From positions 1 to 11,826 of the forward strand of contig JAHWJM010000035.1 in NCBI GenBank assembly GCA_019348435.1: a stretch of 11,826 nucleotides of DNA. Reading direction: 5' to 3'. The position numbers were made by a program, and so were the translations under genes. Each line of letters starts with the position of its first letter. Positions within the stretch are counted from its first letter, which is position 1. The notes under the pieces are model-generated. The model ran no database searches. It was given only the letters and a program-made list of their open reading frames with translations, and had not been told where the DNA came from. Below, piece by piece: positions 1 to 5,937 of this stretch. The DNA is from Actinomycetota bacterium (GTDB taxonomy: Bacteria; Actinomycetota; Thermoleophilia; Solirubrobacterales; Solirubrobacteraceae).

Positions 1-153
1 ATGAGTACATGCCCATGCCACCCGGGAGAACCGAGCCTCCCGTCAATCTTTCGCCGTTCGTCATTCGGGGGTTCGTCCGTATTCTATTGCTTCACGTCGA
101 CCCGCGTAGACGCGTCGTGTGCGGCGCGGGAACGTGTCAAGGGAGGTCGTCGC
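1..153 (+). other. Leader upstream of the mosaic ORF
   Basis: The frame of the following ORF is open back to base 1, but the predicted peptide (rich in Cys, Ser and Arg) resembles nothing I know. The well-placed ribosome binding site at 141-146 argues that translation begins at 154. An A+T-rich patch with TATTCT at 80-85 could be a -10 box, but the sequence 17 bases upstream (TTCGTC, 57-62) is a poor -35. I read this stretch as 5' untranslated or promoter sequence, possibly native to the uracil-DNA glycosylase gene whose start follows. Confidence 0.3.
141..146 (+). promoter_or_regulatory. Ribosome binding site for the GTG start at 154
   Basis: GGGAGG lies 7 bases before GTG at 154. This is the best Shine-Dalgarno match seen in the window, and it decides the start of the mosaic ORF. 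The residues that follow (VIPPLPKSW) fit the usual N-terminus of a family 1 uracil-DNA glycosylase, which supports this start independently. Confidence 0.65.
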
Positions 154-339
154 GTGATACCGCCGCTTCCGAAGAGCTGGGTGCCCGTGGTCGGCGAGGA
201 GTTGAAGAAACCTTACTTCCAGGCGCTGCGCGAGTTCGTCGAACAGGAGCAGGAGGAGCACGAGGTCTACCCGCCGGAGGGCGACATCTTCGCGGCGATG
301 CAGATCACGCCGTTCGACAAGGTGCGGGTGCTGCTGCTG
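154..339 (+). pseudogene. Uracil-DNA glycosylase (family 1), N-terminal fragment
   Basis: The first 62 residues after GTG 154 match the start of family 1 uracil-DNA glycosylase: a Pro-rich opening with SW, then EELKKPYFQALREFV, then VYPPEGDIFAAM, then TPFDKVRVLLL. In the family, GQDPYH with the catalytic aspartate should follow at once. Here the frame runs into ADPARHF, so the protein breaks off exactly at its active site. The usual length is about 220-240 residues, so roughly three quarters is missing and no DNA repair activity is possible. Its start codon and ribosome binding site look intact, so this fragment supplies the translation start of the whole mosaic frame. Confidence 0.75.
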
Positions 340-1293
340 GCCGATCCGGCGCGGCACTTCGGCGACCTCGCGACGGCCGAGCCGCCGATCGTCGAGAACC
401 TGCTCGTCCCGTTCCACCGGGGCGAGGCGGCGATCGGCACGGTCTGGGCGATCGCCCATTCCGGGGCGACGACCTTCGACGCCGAGGACGCCCGGCGCGC
501 CGGTGAGCGCCGCCTCGAGCGCGTCGGTGCTCGCGAAGGCGGCGCGCGCGCGCGCCCGGCGCTGCAGCAGGGACACGACGTGAGCATGTTCCTCGCAGGT
601 GACGCCGCCGCGCTGGTGCGCCGCGACGTCGTCAAGTTCCTGCGTGGTGTCGACCCCCGATTGACGTGCGGGGCGGCGGAACGCCTGCGCACGTTTGACC
701 GGCCGGTGCTGCTGGCCTGGGCGCGCGAGGATCGCGTTTTTCGCATCCGGTTGGCAGAACGGCTGCGCGAGGAGCTGCCGGGCATTCGCTGCGTGATCGC
801 CGGCGTTCCCCACCCCCGACGCGGCGACCTGGCGTACCGCGAGGAGCTGGCCGCGCTCGCCCGACGATTGGGGGTCGAGGACGTCGTGGCTTTCGTCGGG
901 CTGGTCGATCCCATCGCCGACCTCTACGCGGCCGCCGACATGGTGATCAACCCGGCGCGCTTCAACGAGGCATTCGGACGCGTCGCAGTCGAGGCGCTCA
1001 GCGCCGGCTGCCCGGTGGTCGCGGCCCGCGTCGGAGCCACTCCCGAGATCGTTCGAGATGGACGCGAAGCGCTGCTCTTCCCCCCGCAGGACGATGGAGC
1101 ACTGGCGGCAGCGGTCCTGCGGCTGTGGCGGGATCGCGGGTTGCGCGAGGAGCTCGTGCGCGGCGGGCGCCGACGGGTCGAGACCGAGTTCAACGAGGAT
1201 TTCGCCGTTCAGGCCTTCGGAGACGTCGTGGAGCGCGTTCTCGCGGCTCGCCGTCCAGCAACCGTCCCCGTCGCTCTCGCCAGCGTCAGATGA
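154..1293 (+). CDS. Composite ORF ending in the C-terminal half of a GT4 glycosyltransferase
   Basis: The 379-residue frame starts at GTG 154. It reads in order as the beginning of uracil-DNA glycosylase (154-339), part of a GAF domain (about 340-507), a DsrE-like scrap (about 559-618), the tail of an alpha/beta hydrolase (about 619-780) and the C-terminal half of a GT4 glycosyltransferase (about 781-1293). All pieces are in the same frame and strand. Only the last piece looks like a whole structural unit, but it lacks the acceptor-binding N-terminal half of a GT4 enzyme (normally 350-400 residues), so I expect no glycosyltransferase activity. The stop overlaps the next gene's ATG (ATGA, 1290-1293), and that gene has no Shine-Dalgarno of its own. 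The ORF may therefore survive as a translated leader for it. An assembly chimera is the main alternative. Family assignments are by recognition, strong for the first and last pieces and weaker for the DsrE piece. Confidence 0.7.
   Translation: MIPPLPKSWVPVVGEELKKPYFQALREFVEQEQEEHEVYPPEGDIFAAMQITPFDKVRVLLLADPARHFGDLATAEPPIVENLLVPFHRGEAAIGTVWAIAHSGATTFDAEDARRAGERRLERVGAREGGARARPALQQGHDVSMFLAGDAAALVRRDVVKFLRGVDPRLTCGAAERLRTFDRPVLLAWAREDRVFRIRLAERLREELPGIRCVIAGVPHPRRGDLAYREELAALARRLGVEDVVAFVGLVDPIADLYAAADMVINPARFNEAFGRVAVEALSAGCPVVAARVGATPEIVRDGREALLFPPQDDGALAAAVLRLWRDRGLREELVRGGRRRVETEFNEDFAVQAFGDVVERVLAARRPATVPVALASVR
340..507 (+). pseudogene. GAF-domain fragment (sensor histidine kinase type)
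   Basis: The frame here reads DPARHFGDLA, then PPIVENLLVPFHR, then IGTVWAIAHS, then FDAEDARR. This resembles the second half of the GAF domain found in HWE-type sensor histidine kinases, where a PPI-x-E-x-LLVPF strand, GT-x-W-x-x-AH and FDAEDAR follow each other. About 55 residues remain. The start of the GAF domain and the whole kinase core are missing. It joins the uracil-DNA glycosylase piece at a CTGCTGCTGGCC/GATCC stretch, where both source genes could have shared a few bases. Confidence 0.55.
542..555. repeat. (GC)7 dinucleotide tract
   Basis: Seven uninterrupted GC dinucleotides lie in the low-complexity stretch between the GAF-like and DsrE-like pieces of the mosaic ORF. Here the peptide is mostly Ala, Arg and Gly and matches nothing. 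Such alternating purine-pyrimidine runs can adopt left-handed DNA and are prone to slippage, so this may mark a junction. It could equally be chance in DNA this rich in G+C. Confidence 0.6.
559..618 (+). pseudogene. DsrE-like protein, about 20-residue fragment
   Basis: The residues ALQQGHDVSMFLAGDAAALV resemble the conserved core of DsrE/DsrF-like sulfur-relay proteins, where a helix ending in a Gly-His pair leads into a V-S-x-F-L-A-G-D strand. Only about 20 of some 120 residues are present, so the assignment rests on a short match and is tentative. It is not functional on its own. Confidence 0.4.
619..780 (+). pseudogene. Alpha/beta hydrolase (haloalkane-dehalogenase-like), C-terminal fragment
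   Basis: The frame reads DVVKFLRGVDPR, then AAERLRTFDRPVLLAWAREDRVF, then LAERLREELP. This is typical of the late part of an alpha/beta hydrolase, where a cap helix is followed by the RPVLLAW strand and the acidic member of the triad in ARED. The nucleophile elbow lies upstream in the family and the catalytic histidine downstream, and both are missing. About 54 residues remain of a normal 270-300. The junction with the glycosyltransferase piece falls near ELPG, which fits both families, so microhomology at the join is plausible. Confidence 0.6.
781..1293 (+). pseudogene. GT4 glycosyltransferase, C-terminal nucleotide-sugar-binding half
   Basis: This piece runs from the VIAGVPHPRRGD strand to a natural-looking C-terminus, about 170 residues. 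It contains the GT4 EX7E signature (NEAFGRVAVEAL, glutamates encoded at 967-969 and 991-993), the following SAGCPVVAARVGATPEIV loop and the closing helices, which together form the donor-binding Rossmann lobe. The acceptor lobe and the start of the second lobe are absent. Its stop overlaps the polymerase start by ATGA, as expected for an old operon neighbour. This is therefore probably the native gene, with its 5' part replaced by the foreign pieces before it. Confidence 0.75.
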
Positions 1294-4200
1294 GCATCGA
1301 GAGCCCGCCACGACTCAGCACCCCGCGCGAACCAGCGGGGAGCACCGAGGATCGGCGATCGGTCGCCGAGCCCTGGCTGCGAACGGTGGTGATCGGACTC
1401 GCGGTTCTCGCGCTGGCAGCGTTCACGGCCGTCTGGCCCGCGCTCACGCTCGTATCTCTGGGGCTGGTCCTGATCATCGGGCTCGCCTTCGTCGCGCCGC
1501 CGTTCGCGCTCGTGGGCGCGATCCTCTTGTACGGTCTCGAAGGCGCGGTCAAAATCGGACTCGCACGGGAGCTGCCCGCCCTCGGCGTCACCCCGCAGGC
1601 GGTCGGGGCCGCCGTCATAGACTTCGCGTTCCTCGTCGCCGTGCTCGGGATCGTGCGTCAGGATCGAGGTCGAACGCTGCTCGAGATCTGGCGCAACGTG
1701 GGCAGGCCGGTTCGCATCGCGCTCGCGCTGCTGGCGACCTGGATCGCCGTCTCCCTCATACAGCTCGGCGTGGCCGGCGACGTCGACTCGGCGCTGGCCG
1801 GCTTTCGGCTGTCGCAGGCATACGTGCTGGCGGTTCCAGCGGGCGCGATGCTGCTCGCCAGGTGGCGGCCGGAGCACGTCGTCAACGCGCTCGTCGGCGT
1901 ACTCCTCGTGATCACTGCCTACGCTGCCTTTCGAGCCGTCGCCGGGCCGTCCGAAACCGAGCGCGCGGCGGCCTTCGCCCGTTCGACGACCGCGCTCGTG
2001 CCCAGCGAGGACGGCGTCATCTTCCGCAACTCGGGCTCCTTCTCGAGCGCGATCGGCCTGGCGAGCTACCTCGTTCCAGCAGGAGTGTTCCTCTTCGCGC
2101 TCGGCTTGGCCTTCGTGCGCCTGCGGCTCGCCGCCTGGTTCGGGTTCGCCCTGGTGATCGTCGCGCTCGTCGGCAGCTACGTCCGCACGAGCCTGGTGGC
2201 GATCGCCGCGGGCATGCTGTGCGCCGCGGCTCTCCTGACGTTTGCGAGCGGCCTGGCAAGAAGGAGGAAGATCGCGCTCGGGCTGGCGGCCGCGCCGCTC
2301 CTCGTCGTCCTGATAGCACTCGGCGCGCTCGTCCCGAACGCGGTGTCAGGCGGGTCCCAGGCGGTCGAGGAGCGCGCCGCCGGATTGCTCGACCCACTCT
2401 CCGACCCCTCGCTGACGACCCGCGTCGAGCGCTGGCGCGAATCGCTGGACACAGTCCAGGCCCACCCGCTCGGAACCGGGTTGGGAACGGTGGGAAGCGC
2501 GACGCAGGACAGCGAGGGCAGGGTTCAGGCGTTCGCCGACAACAGCTACCTGAAGGTCCTTCAGGAACAGGGGCCGCTCGGCGCCGTCCCATTCATCCTC
2601 GCCATCTTCGGGACCTTGATCGCGATCGCCGCGCGCGCGATGCGCAGCGCGATGCCTCTGCGCGGGCTGGCGACCGCGGCTGTCGCCGCGTCGGCATCGT
2701 TCTTCCTGCTCGCCTGGACATCCGAGGCGATCGAGCAGCCGGGCAAGGTCCTGGCGTGGTTACTCCTCGGCGTCGCGCTGTGGAGCGCGTCGGGAGTTCC
2801 CGAACGGCGGCGCCGTGGCGAGCCCGAGCACGCGCGTCAAACAGCGGTGAGCGTGCGACCGCTGGTCGGCTGGCTGCCCGGCTGGGCGCGTTCGCGCTAC
2901 GCGCTGGTGGTTCCCGTGCTGCTCGTCGCCGTGCCGGTCGCCGTCAGCCTGCTTCGCGATTCGCACTTCGACGCGACGCTCGAGGTCTTTCCCGCCACGC
3001 CGCCCGGCAATGCCGCAGCAAGCAGCGATGATCATCCAGCGCTGCGCGCGGTCGTCGCCAATGCGAGTTTTCAGTTCGGTACGAAGGGCTGGAAGCCTGC
3101 GCCGGGCGTCGCGCTGCGACGTTCTGCCGAGCACGCGTACTCGGGCAGCGCGTCGCTGGCCTCCGTGCGCGACGGGCGAAGCCGGGCCGACGAGGGCATC
3201 GCCTTGACCGAGGCCGTTCTTCCGGCCTCGGGCCGGTACACCGTGCAGGCATGGGTCCGCCTGCCCAGTGGCTATAGCGCGGGCGCGCCGGAGATCGAGC
3301 TCGCAGGCTTCGCGGACAGCAGCCGCGTGGCCGCGCGAACCGGCGACCCGACGCTGCACGAGCGGTGGCAGTTGATCTCGAGCGACTACGTCGTCGAGTC
3401 GCAGGACAAGGAGGGCGCGATCGTCCTGGCCACGGGGTCGGCGCTCCCCGGACGCGGTCAGGTGCTCCATTGGGACGATGTGCGCGTGCTGTCCGACGAC
3501 GCCGACCTGCCGCCGCCGGACAAGCTGAACCTCGTCTCCAATCCAGGCTTCGAGCACGGCACGACCGGCTGGGGCGACCCCGCGGCGGCTGAGATACGGC
3601 GCTCCGAGCGGCTCGCGCACACGGGGAGCGCCTCGCTGCGCTCCTCGATCACTCAGGCGGCCGGGAGTGACACGAATGCCGGTCACACGTACGTCGTCTT
3701 GCCCCGCGCCGGGACCTACCGGGTGAAAGCCTGGGTCTATTTCTCGCCGAACGTTCGCGAAGGCAGGGCGGCGGTCTTCCTCGAGGGCTTCTCGGGGAGC
3801 GAGCAGCTCGCGCAGAGGCTGGGAGACCCGGAGCGCCGCGGGACGTGGCAGTGGATCTCGACCGACTACGAGATCTCGCCGCAGGATCTGGAGGGATCTC
3901 TCGTCCTGCGTTACCTTCCGGCCGCGGTCGGCGCGGACAGCGCGATCCCGAACCGCGGTGGCGAACACATCCTGAACTGGGACGACGTCAGCGTCACCGC
4001 GCCGCGACGCGATCCGCCGAGTGATGCACGCGCTGCCGCCGCCGAGCTGCGCGCCGCCCTCGAGGAGCCCCAGCTGCGTGCCGACGTCGCTCGCCTGACA
4101 GCAGACGACAGCCTCTACGACCCGCGCCGCGTGACCATCGAACGCAGCGCGCGGAAGGGCAGGCTCAGCTTCCTCGTCACGGTGGCGAACGAGGTGCCGG

Positions 4201-4784
4201 ACGACGCGAACCGGTTGTCCGGGCCGCTTCGCTCCGCTCTCCTCGACGCGGCACGGCGCGTCACGCGTCGCGAGGCCGAGAAGAAGTGGCAGCAGCTCAT
4301 CTCGATCGTCGGCGAGAATCTGCCGCGTCGCCGACGCGAGCTCCTTGAACGGCGGGCGCACGTCCTGCAGAGGATCATCGGAGCGCAGCCAGCGGACGTC
4401 GTGGCGCCGCCCGCGCCGTCGCCCGCGCCGAACGCGCTGACGCAGGCACGCCAGCAGCGCGTTCACGAAAGTCGCCAGAAGATCATCTCGAGGATCGCGG
4501 AGAACCTCCCGCCTTGGCAACGCACCCTCGTGCAACAGCAGGCCGACGACGTGCAACGGATGATCGCTGCCGACACGGCGGGGTTCGTCGTGCTGCCCTC
4601 GAAGTCGCCGGTCGAGCCGACGCGACTCGTCGACCGCCTCGTCGCCGACCTTCCCGGATCCTTTCCGCTGCGGACGGGACCATTCTGGGCGGGGGCGGCA
4701 GGCCTCATGTGCGCGCTCCTGTTGCTCGGCATGCTCGCCACGACGACTGCCGTGCGTCGGCGCGCCGCCCGCGGCCAGGCCTGA
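1290..4784 (+). CDS. Wzy/O-antigen-ligase-like protein fused to a Wzz-like module with two jelly-roll domains
   Basis: A 1164-residue protein starting at ATG 1290, which overlaps the previous stop. I see no Shine-Dalgarno, so translation is probably coupled. Residues about 30-505 are a polytopic Wzy_C/O-antigen ligase domain with some ten helices. R299 lies in GSYVRTS, and the HPLGTGLG loop (from H392) leads to N418 in NSYLKVLQEQGPLG, as in the family. A further helix (about 536-556) followed by FDATLEVF resembles the first helix and strand of a Wzz chain-length protein. Two jelly-roll, CBM_4_9-like repeats follow at about 588-733 and 747-902, each opening NxxF and closing H/N-W-D-D-V. Residues about 915-1035 (TIERSARKGRLSFLVTV, then DDANRL) resemble the rest of Wzz. 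A duplicated helical segment and a last helix (about 1131-1153) complete it. I infer polymerisation or ligation plus length control at the cell surface. The Wzy assignment is strong and the Wzz one moderate. Confidence 0.85.
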   Translation: MSIESPPRLSTPREPAGSTEDRRSVAEPWLRTVVIGLAVLALAAFTAVWPALTLVSLGLVLIIGLAFVAPPFALVGAILLYGLEGAVKIGLARELPALGVTPQAVGAAVIDFAFLVAVLGIVRQDRGRTLLEIWRNVGRPVRIALALLATWIAVSLIQLGVAGDVDSALAGFRLSQAYVLAVPAGAMLLARWRPEHVVNALVGVLLVITAYAAFRAVAGPSETERAAAFARSTTALVPSEDGVIFRNSGSFSSAIGLASYLVPAGVFLFALGLAFVRLRLAAWFGFALVIVALVGSYVRTSLVAIAAGMLCAAALLTFASGLARRRKIALGLAAAPLLVVLIALGALVPNAVSGGSQAVEERAAGLLDPLSDPSLTTRVERWRESLDTVQAHPLGTGLGTVGSATQDSEGRVQAFADNSYLKVLQEQGPLGAVPFILAIFGTLIAIAARAMRSAMPLRGLATAAVAASASFFLLAWTSEAIEQPGKVLAWLLLGVALWSASGVPERRRRGEPEHARQTAVSVRPLVGWLPGWARSRYALVVPVLLVAVPVAVSLLRDSHFDATLEVFPATPPGNAAASSDDHPALRAVVANASFQFGTKGWKPAPGVALRRSAEHAYSGSASLASVRDGRSRADEGIALTEAVLPASGRYTVQAWVRLPSGYSAGAPEIELAGFADSSRVAARTGDPTLHERWQLISSDYVVESQDKEGAIVLATGSALPGRGQVLHWDDVRVLSDDADLPPPDKLNLVSNPGFEHGTTGWGDPAAAEIRRSERLAHTGSASLRSSITQAAGSDTNAGHTYVVLPRAGTYRVKAWVYFSPNVREGRAAVFLEGFSGSEQLAQRLGDPERRGTWQWISTDYEISPQDLEGSLVLRYLPAAVGADSAIPNRGGEHILNWDDVSVTAPRRDPPSDARAAAAELRAALEEPQLRADVARLTADDSLYDPRRVTIERSARKGRLSFLVTVANEVPDDANRLSGPLRSALLDAARRVTRREAEKKWQQLISIVGENLPRRRRELLERRAHVLQRIIGAQPADVVAPPAPSPAPNALTQARQQRVHESRQKIISRIAENLPPWQRTLVQQQADDVQRMIAADTAGFVVLPSKSPVEPTRLVDRLVADLPGSFPLRTGPFWAGAAGLMCALLLLGMLATTTAVRRRAARGQA

Positions 4785-5774
4785 ATGATGCGCTCGTGGC
4801 GCCTGATCCCGTGGTTGCCCGTCGTGTGGACGCTGGCGATGGCCGCATGGCTCTTCGTCCACGAGCAGAGCGAGGCGACATGCGGCCCCGAGATCCAGCG
4901 CGACTGCTCGATCGGACTGAGCGTCACGGCGGGGCTCGGCCGACCCGGCATCGTCCTTCTCTGGTCTCTCGGGATGGCGGCGTTCGCGGTGAGCTCGCTG
5001 ACGCTGACGAACCGTCGCCTGCGGTCGAAGACCGAACAGCGCTCGCAGAAGCCGAGCGGGCGCCCGCAGCACGCCGCGGGCATGCTGGCGGCCGTCCTCA
5101 TCGCGGTGGCCGTGGTGGCCCTGCCGGCCTCGACGAGCCCGAGATCCGAAGCGCCGCCGAGCGCGGCCGAGACGGTGGACGTTCGGGTCATCTCGGCGAT
5201 CCTTCATCCGTCCGGCTCAACGGCCGGACGTGCCCGCCATGCCGCTCGCGTCAGCGTGCACGTGCGCCTGAACAACCGCGGCGATCGTCGCATCGTCACA
5301 CAGCCGATGCTCCTGTCGGGGAGGGCGGCACTTGTCTACGACCGCCGCCAGTTCACCCTCCGGCCCCTGCAGCCGGGAGTGACCGTGGAGGCCACGCTGC
5401 GCTTCGAGCCGCGCTCAGCGTTCACGCAGCGCCTGGTGACGCAGCGTGACGCGCGGCTCCAGATTGCGGGTCGGACGATTCCGCTGGCGCTGAAGATCGG
5501 CGCGCCGGTGAGGAGCTCGCGGCTCCGGCGCCCAGGTCCCCCGGCCGAGGTCCCCCCGCGCGCGAGGCAGGCGCCTGGTCTTGCGCAAAGGCCGGCGGCA
5601 CCGCGCCCGCCTGCGGTCGCTCCGCCCAGGCCGGCGCCGGCGCCCCGGCGCACTCCCCGACGCCCGGCGCCGCCGCGGGCGAGACCATCCCCGCCGGCCC
5701 CGCCCGACGCAGCGGCACCACCGCCGCGGCAGAGGCGACCGGCGACCGAGGAGGAGTTCGACGACTCCGGCTGA
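4785..5774 (+). CDS. Membrane protein with an extracytoplasmic beta domain and Pro-rich tail, function unknown
   Basis: A 329-residue protein whose first ATG follows the previous stop directly, with a second ATG at 4788. AGG at 4777-4779 is a weak ribosome binding site. Hydrophobic segments lie at about 7-26, 54-74 and 97-116. The loop between the first two carries cysteines C33 and C41 (ATCGPE, RDCSIG) that could form a disulfide. Residues about 130-238 (VDVRVISAIL, VSVHVRLNNRG, LQPGVTVEATLRFE) alternate polar and hydrophobic residues like a small beta-sandwich of the DUF4352 kind. A tail of about 70 residues rich in Pro, Ala and Arg ends in an acidic EEEFDDSG. Zero spacing to the polymerase fusion implies co-expression and perhaps a shared complex. 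I do not recognise the family. Its alternating residues and clean end after the Pro tail suggest a real gene. The basic tail could contact acidic polysaccharide or the cell wall, which is inference. Confidence 0.7.
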   Translation: MMRSWRLIPWLPVVWTLAMAAWLFVHEQSEATCGPEIQRDCSIGLSVTAGLGRPGIVLLWSLGMAAFAVSSLTLTNRRLRSKTEQRSQKPSGRPQHAAGMLAAVLIAVAVVALPASTSPRSEAPPSAAETVDVRVISAILHPSGSTAGRARHAARVSVHVRLNNRGDRRIVTQPMLLSGRAALVYDRRQFTLRPLQPGVTVEATLRFEPRSAFTQRLVTQRDARLQIAGRTIPLALKIGAPVRSSRLRRPGPPAEVPPRARQAPGLAQRPAAPRPPAVAPPRPAPAPRRTPRRPAPPRARPSPPAPPDAAAPPPRQRRPATEEEFDDSG

Positions 5775-5792
5775 GAGCCGAGATCGTCGCGC

Positions 5793-5810
5793 GCACCGCC
5801 GCCGCGGTGC
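5793..5810 (+). terminator. Stem-loop after the membrane-protein gene
   Basis: A perfect 7-bp inverted repeat (GCACCGC / GCGGTGC) with a 4-base loop begins 18 bases after the stop at 5774. There is no U-rich run after it, so it is not a classic intrinsic terminator. Hairpins without U-tracts at gene ends are common in high-GC actinobacteria. It sits where transcription of 154-5774 would be expected to end, before the apparent promoter of the next gene. Confidence 0.4.
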
Positions 5811-5838
5811 AGCTTCGCTCGTCGAGCGCGGGGCGACA

Positions 5839-5868
5839 TTGGTGTTTCGCCTCCCCCTGCGTCAATAT
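5839..5868 (+). promoter_or_regulatory. Possible promoter for the WbaZ-like glycosyltransferase
   Basis: TTGGTG (5839-5844) and CAATAT (5863-5868) are separated by 18 bases, a reasonable match to a housekeeping -35/-10 pair in one of the few A+T-rich spots of the window. The predicted transcript start falls near 5875, where an in-frame GTG for the downstream gene also lies. The transcript could therefore be leaderless, or have a short leader if translation begins at 5938. This is an eye-based match only. Confidence 0.35.
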
Positions 5869-5937
5869 GCGCACGTGCCGCGGGCGGAAGTCCATCAGCA
5901 GGACCGCGCGAAGCCGTCCGAGCACCCAGCATCCGGC

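Noticed and set aside
340..360. An intact uracil-DNA glycosylase active site
   Set aside because: The expected GQDPYH is replaced by ADPARHF and the family sequence does not resume afterwards, so the gene is a fragment and not a functional enzyme.
61..1311. A 416-residue minus-strand frame over the mosaic
   Set aside because: The recognisable protein pieces all read on the plus strand. The minus-strand product has no motif.
1058..3031. A 657-residue plus-strand frame overlapping the polymerase
   Set aside because: It is a shifted-frame reading made mostly of Arg, Ala and Gly. The polymerase frame carries the membrane helices and conserved motifs.
3051..3995. A transposon-like or CRISPR-like repeat
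   Set aside because: The duplication is a diverged protein-domain repeat within one reading frame. I see no short regularly spaced repeats or terminal inverted repeats anywhere in the window.
2760..5207. An 815-residue open frame on the minus strand
   Set aside because: It lies antisense to the polymerase fusion and its neighbour, is rich in Arg, Gly and His with no recognisable motif, and exists because DNA rich in G+C has few stops.
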